Below are positions 10,801 through 18,718 of a DNA stretch of 64,000 bases, one piece after another. Every line of letters begins with the position of its first letter. Position 1 is the stretch's first letter. This DNA comes from Daejeonella sp. (lineage in GTDB: Bacteria > Bacteroidota > Bacteroidia > Sphingobacteriales > Sphingobacteriaceae): NCBI RefSeq assembly GCF_017495225.1, contig NZ_JAFEIG010000007.1:62001-126000 (forward strand), written 5' to 3'. Both the position numbers and the translations under genes were made by a program. The notes beneath the pieces are model-generated. The model saw only the letters and a list, made by a program, of their open reading frames with translations. It ran no database searches and was not told where the DNA came from.

Positions 10801-10892
10801 GATTCAGCGAACTCGTTTTTGCTTTTTTCAACAAAATCCTTTGTATTATGTAGCTCTTCTAAACCTTTCCAGTATTTTTTATTGCTTTCCAT
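7872..10892 (-). CDS. actB: Alternative Complex III iron-sulfur subunit ActB
   Basis: A fusion of a molybdopterin-oxidoreductase-like domain (about residues 80-710) and a four-cluster ferredoxin domain (about 745-1000), 1006 aa. The N-terminus has a Tat-like signal with Arg49-Arg50 (PRRDFLKALGFGLGA) and a lipobox-like TLAAC with Cys68. The C-terminal cysteine motifs are CTGCGACVVAC, CQHCDHAPCETVC, CIGTRYCANNC and CSMC...CQQTC. From knowledge of the family, the Mo-like domain binds no molybdopterin and the electrons run through the clusters to the ActA/ActE hemes. It sits 46 bp downstream of actA. Confidence 0.96.
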   Translation of the reverse strand: MESNKKYWKGLEELHNTKDFVEKSKNEFAESLPMEEVLNEAGLSTVAPRRDFLKALGFGLGAVTLAACQKVPVNKSIPYLVKPEEVVPGIPNYYSSTFNGHSVLVKTREGRPIKIEGNPNCILSQGSLDAKGQASVLDLYDASKLKGPVLNDVDADWTKVDSFVKAELLKAKNAGKKIRIVSSTVNSPSTKAVIADFASQYPNTKHVQVDAVSYTGIIKANENSFGKAVLPRYRFDKANLIVSFGADFLGTWISPLEFSRQYVSKRNNASLEGKKMSRHIQFETGLSLTGSNADARLPLKPSEEGIALLNLYAALGGSVSGSKPLANNPNAEKAIALAAKELSAAKGSSLVLSGSNDVSIQILVNAINALLGNYGNTIDLDNPSYQYAGNDAEFVEFVNEMNRGEVDAVFFLNSNPAYEFNDSKAFTDALSKVKLRVSFADRKDETASLCQVIAPNHHYLESWGDSNPVEGYYTIVQPTINPVYNSRNAEQGLLIWSDNAVTDYYQYIQNNWARTVLAQSGTTWKELLQKGSVSFPARTAGAYSFSRDLNSVVQTILANSNNLAKGGDKAIELHIYQNVAIGDGKSANNPWLQELPDPVSKVTWDNYAAINPKFAEKLGIAELDLVEIKTDKYTITLPVLLQPGQASGTVSVALGYGRTKAGKAGSDIGKNAYPFLSLVNATLQTAVSASISKASGTYELAQTQTHHTIEGRNVVRETTLKNFLKDPTSGTGHAHVNKYDLWNEFETPGHNWVMAIDLNACTGCGACVVACNAENNIPVVGRDEVRRRREMHWIRIDRYYAINDGGNKLTKEEEISELDNLDNVSVIHQPMMCQHCDHAPCETVCPVLATVHSSEGLNQMAYNRCIGTRYCANNCPYKVRRFNWFNYWNDSRFDNYMNNEFTQLVLNPDVTTRSRGVMEKCSMCVQRIQAGKLDAKLEKRKLKDGDIKVACQQTCPTNAIIFGDGNDPESEVSKALKSERTFYVLEEINVKPGVGYQTKVRNTVEV

Positions 10893-10938
10893 TTAAGCTA
10901 TATAAAGTATACGTATGTTTTCTTAAAATTTATTATTC

Positions 10939-12210
10939 TTAGTAGTGACACTTGCTACATTCCAATCCACCTAAAACAGCAGCTGTAACTTTCTCGCCCT
11001 TCTTCAACTTATCGTGAGCTGCGATCAATTTATCGTAGTAAGGATTGTCCTTATGATTCACTTCTGTCTCTCTGTGGCAATTGATACACCATTTCATTGT
11101 TAAAGGAGCATATTGATAAACCTCCTCCATCGTTTGAATTGGTCCGTGACACTTCTGACATTCAATACCAGCTACAGAAACGTGCTGAGAGTGATTGAAA
11201 TAAGCCAAATCAGGCAAATTGTGTATTCTGATCCACTCTACAGGCTTAGTATTAGTCCCGTATTGCTTTGTATCTTCATTATAATCTAATGCCTGATAAA
11301 TCTTCATAATTTCAGGTGAAGTCTTACCATCATATTTTTCTGAAGCCGTAACATAATTATGGCAGTTCATACAAACATTTAAAGAAGGAATACTTGCATT
11401 TTTTGAAGAAAATGCACCTGAGTGACAATATTGACAGTCGATTTTATTAATTCCAGCGTGTAATTGGTGAGAAAATTTAATCGGTTGAACCGGTTGATAA
11501 CCAGTATGAACACCTGTCTCCCACATGCCTTTCCAACCAGCAGAGCCTAGGAATACAATACACACCAAAACAATAAATAGGATAAACTTCTTATTCTTAG
11601 TTAATTTTTTTAAGCCCGCAAGACGATCTTTCGCAACTGGCTCTTCTTCAACTTCGATACCTTTCTTCTGAAGCATAACACGCTCCAAAGTCTGGATAAC
11701 CTTGTTTAGTACTAAAACAACTAAAAATGCAATGATGATTACTGCAAGGAGTCCGAATAACATAAAATTACTCACACCCTCATCAGCTCCAGAACCTGAA
11801 CCTCCACCTTGAGCTGCATTTGGATCAGCTGCAGGCTTTGGATCTCCTACCTTCACATAAGCTACAATGTTCTTGATATCATCATCTGATAACTCAGGAA
11901 ATGCAGACATCATGGCCGGTGAATACTCAGAAGCTTTAACAGCCTGTGCATCACCTGAAGCAATAAATGCAGGAGCATTCTTGATCCATTTAATTAACCA
12001 GGCTTCATCATACTTCGTGTCTATGCCTTTTAAGGCCGGACCAACTACCGCTTTCTCAATCCCGTGACAAGCGGTACACTTTTGCTTAAAAATCGCTGCA
12101 CCAGCTGCCGCATCCTGTGCACTCGCCGAACTAACAGCTACCGAACTCAGGAAGGAAACCAAAATCAGTGATTTTGTAACACTTCTAAAAAACAATGAGA
12201 TGCTTCTCAT
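10939..12210 (-). CDS. actA: Alternative Complex III multiheme cytochrome ActA with extra monoheme domain
   Basis: The heme-rich periplasmic subunit and first gene of the operon. Six CxxCH motifs can be counted: CTACH at residues 45-49 in an N-terminal cytochrome-c-like domain, then CQYCH, CMNCH, CQKCH, CINCH and a final CSKCH two residues from the C-terminus. The five-heme part alone matches the classical ActA. The first domain, a Gly/Pro/Ala linker and a helix at about 145-170 precede the second membrane anchor (about 207-229) and the pentaheme part. The protein starts with a signal peptide ending in ASAQ. The extra domain may serve as a tethered electron carrier to the oxidase, which itself lacks a cytochrome c domain; this is inference. 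Confidence 0.93.
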   Translation of the reverse strand: MRSISLFFRSVTKSLILVSFLSSVAVSSASAQDAAAGAAIFKQKCTACHGIEKAVVGPALKGIDTKYDEAWLIKWIKNAPAFIASGDAQAVKASEYSPAMMSAFPELSDDDIKNIVAYVKVGDPKPAADPNAAQGGGSGSGADEGVSNFMLFGLLAVIIIAFLVVLVLNKVIQTLERVMLQKKGIEVEEEPVAKDRLAGLKKLTKNKKFILFIVLVCIVFLGSAGWKGMWETGVHTGYQPVQPIKFSHQLHAGINKIDCQYCHSGAFSSKNASIPSLNVCMNCHNYVTASEKYDGKTSPEIMKIYQALDYNEDTKQYGTNTKPVEWIRIHNLPDLAYFNHSQHVSVAGIECQKCHGPIQTMEEVYQYAPLTMKWCINCHRETEVNHKDNPYYDKLIAAHDKLKKGEKVTAAVLGGLECSKCHY

Positions 12211-12288
12211 ATTGCGTATTTAATGCTTAAAATTTGAAACGTATAATTAAAATATTGACGGTTTAACCCTATCAACATTTTCAGTTGA

Positions 12289-12296
12289 CAAAAGTA
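12289..12296 (-). promoter_or_regulatory. Predicted -7 box of the act-cta operon
   Basis: Minus-strand TACTTTTG matches the Bacteroidota -7 consensus TAnnTTTG exactly and lies about 80 nt before actA. No clear -33 TTTG is seen at the usual spacing. Confidence 0.4.
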
Positions 12297-12457
12297 TAGT
12301 TTATTCATTTAACGGTGACATTTAGCTGACTAATTTTATCAATTTATAATCATTCTAAATTATCGTGAAAAACTGGCCCTACTCTATCAATTAAGCCTTT
12401 TTAAAAAAATTAACAATTTTTCTTGTTCAAAGGCATTTGCAATTAATAATTGTAATA

Positions 12458-13438
12458 CTATTGCTTTAAAACCCAAGCAAATATCAATGGTGCCACAATT
12501 GTTGCATCCGATTCAACAATAAATTTAGGAGTATCAATATCTAATTTACCCCAAGTAATCTTCTCGTTTGGTACTGCACCCGAATAGGATCCGAAGGAAG
12601 TTGTTGAATCTGAAATCTGACAGAAATAACCCCAAAAAGGAATATTTTCCATTTCCATATCTTGATAAAGCATTGGAACCACACAAATTGGGAAATCGCC
12701 AGCAATACCACCACCAATTTGAAAAAATCCTACACCCTTACCACCAGAATTGGCAATATACCAGTCTGCTAGCCAGCCCATGTATTCAATTCCACTCTTC
12801 ATGGTTGATGCTTTTAACTCCTTTTTCATTACATAAGAAGCAAAAATATTCCCCATTGTCGAATCTTCCCAGCCTGGAACAACTATTGGCAAATTCTTTT
12901 CGGCAGCAGCCAACATCCATGAGTTCTTAGGGTCAATCTCATAATACTGCTCCAAAACACCACTATTTAGCATTTTATACATAAACTCATGTGGAAAATA
13001 ACGCTCACCAGCATCATCTGCATCCTTCCATAACTTATATATATGCTTCTGTAATCTTCTAAAAGCCTCCTCTTCGGGAATACAGGTATCAGTTACACGA
13101 TTATAATGGTTTTCTAGAAGATCCCACTCATCCTGAGGACTTAAATCACGATAATTAGGAACTCGTTTATAATGTGAATGAGCCACCAAATTCATGATGT
13201 CTTCTTCCAGATTTGCACCTGTACATGAGATAATCGATACTTTATCTTGGCGAATCATCTCGGCAAGTGAAATACCTAATTCGGCCGTACTCATGGCACC
13301 AGCCAAGGTTATCATCATTTTACCACCTTCATCCAAATAGCTCTCATAACCCTTTGCAGCGTCTACCAAAGCAGCAGAATTAAAATGCAGGTAGTTTTTT
13401 TCTATAAACTGGGATATTGGCCCTCTTTGTACACTCAT
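12458..13438 (-). CDS. Deoxyhypusine synthase-family protein
   Basis: A 326-aa NAD-dependent aminobutyl-transferase-fold protein of the deoxyhypusine synthase family. Seen in the sequence: ITLAGAMSTAELG near the N-terminus, SCTGANLEED, the glycine-rich IGGGIAGDFPICVVP, and the catalytic-lysine segment ITWGKLDID (Lys298), matching the WGK of eukaryotic enzymes. Bacteria lack eIF5A, so hypusine formation is unlikely; bacterial relatives have been linked to homospermidine or related polyamine synthesis. It is a single gene with its own predicted promoter, between the act operon and an outer-membrane protein. Full length, with no missing active-site segment that I can see. Confidence 0.88.
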   Translation of the reverse strand: MSVQRGPISQFIEKNYLHFNSAALVDAAKGYESYLDEGGKMMITLAGAMSTAELGISLAEMIRQDKVSIISCTGANLEEDIMNLVAHSHYKRVPNYRDLSPQDEWDLLENHYNRVTDTCIPEEEAFRRLQKHIYKLWKDADDAGERYFPHEFMYKMLNSGVLEQYYEIDPKNSWMLAAAEKNLPIVVPGWEDSTMGNIFASYVMKKELKASTMKSGIEYMGWLADWYIANSGGKGVGFFQIGGGIAGDFPICVVPMLYQDMEMENIPFWGYFCQISDSTTSFGSYSGAVPNEKITWGKLDIDTPKFIVESDATIVAPLIFAWVLKQ

Positions 13439-13455
13439 AATATCTTATTTGATCG

Positions 13456-13463
13456 CAAAAATA
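13456..13463 (-). promoter_or_regulatory. Predicted -7 box of the deoxyhypusine synthase-like gene
   Basis: Minus-strand TATTTTTG fits TAnnTTTG and lies 17 nt before the start codon. No convincing -33 element was found. Confidence 0.4.
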
Positions 13464-13655
13464 AATAAATCTAGCAGATGCACGAATGTTTTATCGGATG
13501 TAATGAATTTAGATAAAACAATATTAAAAATAGAAAATTATTTAATTCAAACTATAAAAATGTTATAAATGGTAAATAATTGATGCATGCTTCCGCCGAT
13601 CTTAAGACTGATCTTTAGCACAGTCTATCGAAAAAAGAATATCTTAGCAGTCAAT

Positions 13656-14801
13656 ATGACTAGATATTTACTCAAATCGATCTCAATTTTTATCTTAATC
13701 ATCTCAATAAGCAACAATGGCTTTTGTCAGATGAAGTTGATTAAAAAATTCTTATCAAACGATACTGATACAAGTCGTAAAAGTAGTTTTCTACCCCTGC
13801 CTGTGCTGACTTACGCGCAAGAAACCGGTGCTGAGATTGGTGCATTAAGTCTATACTCCTTTTATACAGATCCTAAAGATAGCCTTAACCGTACCTCGCA
13901 AATTACTGGTGCGGCAACCTTCACGACTAAAAAACAGACGAATTTTCAGCTTAAAGCTGATATTTGGTCGCCAAAAAATAAATTCCATTATACAGGAGAA
14001 ATACGATTTAAAAATTTCCCATTTAACTTTTATGGAATTGGTAATAATACCTTAGCATCTAATGAAAACCCGCTAAACCAAAAATTGTTTAAATTAATTG
14101 GAGGCATTGAAAAGCAATTTGGTGAATCCCGCTACAGCGGATTTAACATAGCTTTTGAAAATTATGCATTCAAAGATAAAAACATTGGCGGTATCCTAAG
14201 TAGCGATCCCAATATTTTTGATAAAGACGGCGGTAAATTGCTTTTTTTAGGATTTACGCAGATTTATGATAGTAGAAACTCCAATACTTATACTACCAAG
14301 GGAACCTTTGTAAGAGCAAATTATTCGTATGCACCCAATATTTTTGGCGGCGACAATTTTGTAGGTAGTCTTTTTAAAATAGATTTCCGAAATTTTCAAT
14401 CCCTCAGTAAAAAAACAAGCCTTGGATTAAACGCACATTTCCAATCATTAAACGGCGAAAACAGTCCCTTTTATTTATTACCTCAATTAGGTAACGATGA
14501 AATGATGCGTGCCTATTATACTGGCCGTTATCGAGATGAAAACTTAATGGCTCTACAATCTGAAATCCGTTATCGAATAAATCCACGCTTCGGAATAGTT
14601 GGCTTTGCAGGTACAGGTAATGTTTTTAAAAGACGGGAATTTAGTCTCAAGGACTTTAAACCTAACCTAGGCGGCGGATTTCGATACTTTTTCGATATTG
14701 AAAAGGGTTTAAGCATCCGAATGGATTATGGAATTGGCGAGAAAAACCCGGGCGAAAATAGACAAAGTGGATTTTATTTAAGTCTAGGAGAGGCTTTTTA
14801 A
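13656..14801 (+). CDS. Omp85/BamA-like outer-membrane beta-barrel protein without POTRA domains
   Basis: A 381-aa exported protein with a signal peptide (MTRYLLKSISIFILIISISN, then NGFCQ) followed directly by alternating amphipathic strands. The C-terminal part has the surface-antigen D15 look: a glycine-rich GGGFRYFFD strand, a following strand SIRMDYGIG, and a terminal aromatic Phe in SLGEAF. No room is left for POTRA repeats, so it is a short barrel-only member, possibly a small porin or translocator. I moved the start to the ATG at 13656 because the upstream in-frame extension (from 13587) is charged and would bury the signal peptide. Function unknown. Confidence 0.75.
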   Translation: MTRYLLKSISIFILIISISNNGFCQMKLIKKFLSNDTDTSRKSSFLPLPVLTYAQETGAEIGALSLYSFYTDPKDSLNRTSQITGAATFTTKKQTNFQLKADIWSPKNKFHYTGEIRFKNFPFNFYGIGNNTLASNENPLNQKLFKLIGGIEKQFGESRYSGFNIAFENYAFKDKNIGGILSSDPNIFDKDGGKLLFLGFTQIYDSRNSNTYTTKGTFVRANYSYAPNIFGGDNFVGSLFKIDFRNFQSLSKKTSLGLNAHFQSLNGENSPFYLLPQLGNDEMMRAYYTGRYRDENLMALQSEIRYRINPRFGIVGFAGTGNVFKRREFSLKDFKPNLGGGFRYFFDIEKGLSIRMDYGIGEKNPGENRQSGFYLSLGEAF

Positions 14802-14882
14802 TAATTCACTACATTTAGTCTCTTAAAGTTTTCTCAAAAAATTAGTCATTAAATCATTATTTATATATTTAAATAAAAAATC

Positions 14883-16157
14883 ATGAAGAAGTTTGTTTTA
14901 TTTCTCTTTCTGTTAGGCTCAGCAGTCTTTCAAAGCTCTGCACAAACAATTACTGATAATGGTGCCGAAGCAGCGGGCTTTTCAGGCGAGCGCTTAAAAC
15001 GCATGGACATTGCCATGAATGATTGGGTCGAAAAGGGCTACATGAATGGCGGTGCAGCTTTAATTATTCGAGATGGTAAAATTGCTTATCACAAAGCAAT
15101 CGGCTATAATGATTTAGATACAAAAGAACCCTTACAAAAGGATGGAATATTTAGAATCGCATCTCAAACCAAAGCAATTACCAGCGTAGCAATCATGATA
15201 CTTTTTGATGAAGGTAAATTATTATTAACAGATCCCGTTTCTCAATATATTCCATCATTCAAAAAACAAAGTGTTTTAGTTAAATTCAATCCGGCGGATA
15301 CAAGTTATACCACAGTTCCAGCTAGCAGAGAGGTAACCATAAAAGATTTATTAACGCATACATCCGGATTGGGATATGCCCAAATTGGATCAAAGGAAGC
15401 AAATGCCATTTACGCAAAACATGATATCACAGCGGGTTTAGGGGTAAGAAATAAAACGCTCCTAGAGGCCATGTCAAAATTGGGTGAATTACCTTTAATG
15501 CATCAACCGGGAGAAAAATTTACCTACGGACTAAACAATGATGTTTTAGGATGTGTGGTTGAAATAATTTCAGGAATGAGTTTAGATGAGTTTTTCAAAA
15601 CTAGAATTTTTGAACCTCTGGGAATGAAAGATACCTATTTTAATATCCCAGCTTCCAAAGCAAAGAGATTGGTTAACCTGTACACTGAAAAATCTCCTGG
15701 TGTATTGGTGAAAGCCGATGCAGGCATGTTAAACAGCGCTGCGGCATCAAATTATCCATTGGTACCACATACTTATTATTCGGGTGGCGCGGGACTAAGC
15801 TCTACTTTATACGACTATGGTATATTTTTACAGATGCTACTAAACAATGGGGAATACAATGGCAAGCGCATTTTAGGTAAAAATACCGTAAGAATGATGA
15901 TTACAAACCAAATTGAAGATGTTAATTATGCTAATAGCAATAAATTCGGATTAGGATTTCAATTGGTTACCGAAAAATCAAGCGGACAAACTCCAGCTCA
16001 AGTTGGTACATTTAACTGGGGTGGGGCATTTGCTACCTCCTATTGGGTTGATCCAAAGGAAAAGATTGTGATGCTTTTTTACCGCCAGTTACAAGCACGA
16101 TCTAGAAATGATGTAGTAGAAAAATTTAGAGCTTTAACCTATCAGGCAATCAATTAA
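14883..16157 (+). CDS. Secreted serine hydrolase, beta-lactamase class C / esterase fold
   Basis: A 424-aa protein with a signal peptide (MKKFVLFLFLLGSAVFQSSAQ). The SxxK nucleophile motif is SQTK in FRIASQTKAITS. A second motif, YGLNNDVLG, takes the YxN-like position, and a C-terminal FNWGGAF takes the KTG/HxG position. This set fits penicillin-binding-protein-like esterases or D-aminopeptidases better than true AmpC. It lies 6 bp upstream of a D-aminoacylase-like gene, which supports a shared job in periplasmic D-amino-acid or peptidoglycan-fragment breakdown (inference). Confidence 0.85.
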   Translation: MKKFVLFLFLLGSAVFQSSAQTITDNGAEAAGFSGERLKRMDIAMNDWVEKGYMNGGAALIIRDGKIAYHKAIGYNDLDTKEPLQKDGIFRIASQTKAITSVAIMILFDEGKLLLTDPVSQYIPSFKKQSVLVKFNPADTSYTTVPASREVTIKDLLTHTSGLGYAQIGSKEANAIYAKHDITAGLGVRNKTLLEAMSKLGELPLMHQPGEKFTYGLNNDVLGCVVEIISGMSLDEFFKTRIFEPLGMKDTYFNIPASKAKRLVNLYTEKSPGVLVKADAGMLNSAAASNYPLVPHTYYSGGAGLSSTLYDYGIFLQMLLNNGEYNGKRILGKNTVRMMITNQIEDVNYANSNKFGLGFQLVTEKSSGQTPAQVGTFNWGGAFATSYWVDPKEKIVMLFYRQLQARSRNDVVEKFRALTYQAIN

Positions 16158-16163
16158 AATAAA

Positions 16164-17753
16164 ATGAAGAAGTCAATTTTATCAGCAGCAGTTTTAATAT
16201 TAAGTAGCCATTTTCTTTATGGCCAAATTAATGCCGACCTATTAATCCGCAATGGGAAAATTATCGATGGAACAGGGAATTCCTGGTACCATGGTGATGT
16301 GGCAATAAAGGATGGTAAAATTATTAAAATGGGATATATTGCTGATATTCAAGCTACTAAAACCATCGACGCAAAAGGCTTAATTGTAGCTCCCGGCTTT
16401 ATTGATGTTCACGGACATATTGAAGGTGGTATAATTAACACTCCTACCGCCAACAACTACATTTTTGATGGAGTTACAACCGTAATCACAGGTAATTGTG
16501 GTGGTTCGGCAGATAATATTTCTACATTTTTCCAAGAAATAAATAAAACAAAGCCTTCGATTAACGTAGCAACCCTTTTTGGACATAATACCGTTCGCTC
16601 ACAAGTGATGAAACGTGATAATAGAACTCCTACGGCAGCCGAACAAAAACAAATGGAAAACCTAGTTGAACAGGCCATGAAGCAAGGGGCTGTGGGTTTA
16701 TCTACGGGACTCATTTATATCCCTGGAACATTCGCCAAAACAGAAGAAGTAAGCGCATTAGCAAGGTCTGCAGCCAAATACAAGGGGGTTTATGCTTCAC
16801 ATATTCGTAATGAAGAAAACGGTGCCGTAGATGCGGTAAATGAAGCTATTAACATAGGAAAAGAGGCTAATATTCCCGTGCAGATTTCCCATTTTAAAAT
16901 TGGAGGTAAAACAAATTGGGGTAAATCGGATATCACGCTTGGATTAGTAAAACAAGCTCGTGAAGAAGGTTGGGATGTAACTATCGATCAATATCCATAC
17001 ACAGCAAGTAGCACCAATTTAGGTATTCGCCTTCCAGATTGGGCATTTGCAGGTGGTAACGACTCCTTAAAAATCAGATTAAATAATCCAACAATTAGGG
17101 CTCAAATAAAAAAGGAAATGCTAGCGCAATTGGCGAGCTATAAATTCCCAAATTATAGCTATGCCGTGGTTGCCAACTATCCATCAGATACCACTTTGAA
17201 TGGGAAAAACATCTCCGAAATCAATAAATTAATGGGTCGTAAGGCTAAAGCTAAATTTGAAGCTGAAACCATTATGGATATGGTTGAGAAAGGTGGAGCC
17301 CAAATGGTTTATAATAGCATGAATGAGGTGGATGTTATAAATATCATGAAGTATCCATTCAGCATGTTTGGTGCTGATGCTGGTGTACCTGTCCCGGGCC
17401 GCGGAATGCCTCACCCACGTGGTTACGGTACCAATGCCAGAGTTTTGGGCAAGTATGTGCGTGATGAAAAAGTAATCACCATGGAGGATGCAATTCGTAG
17501 AATGAGTTCATTAGCAGCACAAAAATTCGGACTTAGCGACCGAGGTTTATTATTGCCAAATTATGCAGCTGATATCGTAATTTTTAGCGAAGCAGAAGTA
17601 AATGATAAGGCAACTTTCCAAAAACCACATGCTTATTCCACCGGATTTAAATATGTTCTTGTTAATGGAGAACTTGTTGTTGAAAATGAAAAACATTTAG
17701 GTACTAGAAGTGGAAAAGCCCTTTATGGACAAGGATATACTGAATCAAAATAA
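16164..17753 (+). CDS. N-acyl-D-amino-acid deacylase family amidohydrolase, exported
   Basis: A 529-aa amidohydrolase-superfamily enzyme. After a signal peptide (MKKSILSAAVLILSSHFLYG) comes the N-terminal composite-domain strand LLIRNGKIIDGTGN. The metal-site motif is GFIDVHGHIEGG; a Cys metal ligand sits in ITGNCGGS, as in D-aminoacylases. Further motifs are SHIRNEENG, ISHFKIGGK, DQYPYTAS and FGADAG. These predict hydrolysis of N-acyl-D-amino acids or D-aminoacyl peptides. It is co-transcribed with the beta-lactamase-fold gene 6 bp upstream. Confidence 0.88.
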   Translation: MKKSILSAAVLILSSHFLYGQINADLLIRNGKIIDGTGNSWYHGDVAIKDGKIIKMGYIADIQATKTIDAKGLIVAPGFIDVHGHIEGGIINTPTANNYIFDGVTTVITGNCGGSADNISTFFQEINKTKPSINVATLFGHNTVRSQVMKRDNRTPTAAEQKQMENLVEQAMKQGAVGLSTGLIYIPGTFAKTEEVSALARSAAKYKGVYASHIRNEENGAVDAVNEAINIGKEANIPVQISHFKIGGKTNWGKSDITLGLVKQAREEGWDVTIDQYPYTASSTNLGIRLPDWAFAGGNDSLKIRLNNPTIRAQIKKEMLAQLASYKFPNYSYAVVANYPSDTTLNGKNISEINKLMGRKAKAKFEAETIMDMVEKGGAQMVYNSMNEVDVINIMKYPFSMFGADAGVPVPGRGMPHPRGYGTNARVLGKYVRDEKVITMEDAIRRMSSLAAQKFGLSDRGLLLPNYAADIVIFSEAEVNDKATFQKPHAYSTGFKYVLVNGELVVENEKHLGTRSGKALYGQGYTESK

Positions 17754-17803
17754 ATTATATATTTCGTTTTAGTTTTTTAATTAAAGCGAAATATTTTTTC
17801 TTT

Positions 17804-18589
17804 TTAATACTTAATTATAAAATCCTCTTTAGCTTGGCCTTTACGGACATAGATAAGTCCGATCCAAAATAAATCAATACTTACACTAACATCTGGATGA
17901 GCTTTTATTTGCGCCCAAGCTTCTTTCATGCCTTCACTCCAATAAATATCATCAAAAATCATAATTGAATTCTGACTTAGTTTTGGCAGGCACCATTCAA
18001 AATAGTTGAGGGTAGCATCTTTGCGATGATTCCCGTCCACATACACAAAATCGAGTTCTTCGCTGTTTTTTAGGAGATCAGGAAGGATATTATCAAAATT
18101 ACCGGTCAATAACTCAGTATTTTGAATCTGGAGCTTATCTAAATTTTCGCGTGCGATGGCAGCAGTGGCAGGGCATCCTTCAATTGTAATTACTTTAGCA
18201 TTGGGAGCAGCCTTTGCCAAATAAGATGTAGTAATTCCTAAACAAGTACCCAGCTCAACAGCGGTACGAGGCTTGATATCTGCTGCTAAACGATAGATTA
18301 ATTGTGCTAAAGAGGGAGATTTTAAGGCGTTTTTTGCCAAAACGCGGATTTGCTTTTTAGTATTTTTATTGAGCATTGATCCGGCGCCAAGGTCGGTAAT
18401 TTGTATCCAACGATCATCTTTTAGCAGGTCTGAACGCATTTTTTCGATCTCCGCATAATCATCTTTGGCATGAAAATCGTAGATCACTTCATCTATAAGT
18501 CGGTACACAAAAGGAGAATGAACACCATGTCGAGTTTTGCCTTTAATACGGTGTTTTAAAAAATCTAGAACGGTCTGCAGGTTTATCAT
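17804..18589 (-). CDS. Class I SAM-dependent methyltransferase
   Basis: A 261-aa protein with the Rossmann-type SAM site VELGTCLGITTSYLA (motif I), an acidic end to the next strand (VITIEGCP), and DFVYVDGNHRKDATL with the catalytic/post-I Asp region typical of O-methyltransferase-like families. The N-terminal 80 residues (ending near the SAM domain) are helical and contain VHSPFVYRL. Substrate unknown. It is transcribed towards the D-aminoacylase gene, from which 50 bp separate it. Confidence 0.82.
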   Translation of the reverse strand: MINLQTVLDFLKHRIKGKTRHGVHSPFVYRLIDEVIYDFHAKDDYAEIEKMRSDLLKDDRWIQITDLGAGSMLNKNTKKQIRVLAKNALKSPSLAQLIYRLAADIKPRTAVELGTCLGITTSYLAKAAPNAKVITIEGCPATAAIARENLDKLQIQNTELLTGNFDNILPDLLKNSEELDFVYVDGNHRKDATLNYFEWCLPKLSQNSIMIFDDIYWSEGMKEAWAQIKAHPDVSVSIDLFWIGLIYVRKGQAKEDFIIKY

Positions 18590-18718
18590 CGAAACAAATA
18601 TAAGTGTCTCTTGTATATTAAAAAGGAGAAATGTAGGAAATAGAAAATGAAAAACAATACGCTTAGTGAATAAGAGCCTTGATTGAAGCTAATAAATTTT
18701 CCTAAATTTACATGGATT

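Noticed and set aside
7872-10892. ActB as an active molybdenum oxidoreductase
   Set aside because: Its operon (actA-F) identifies it as the ACIII subunit, in which the Mo-like domain is known not to bind the cofactor.
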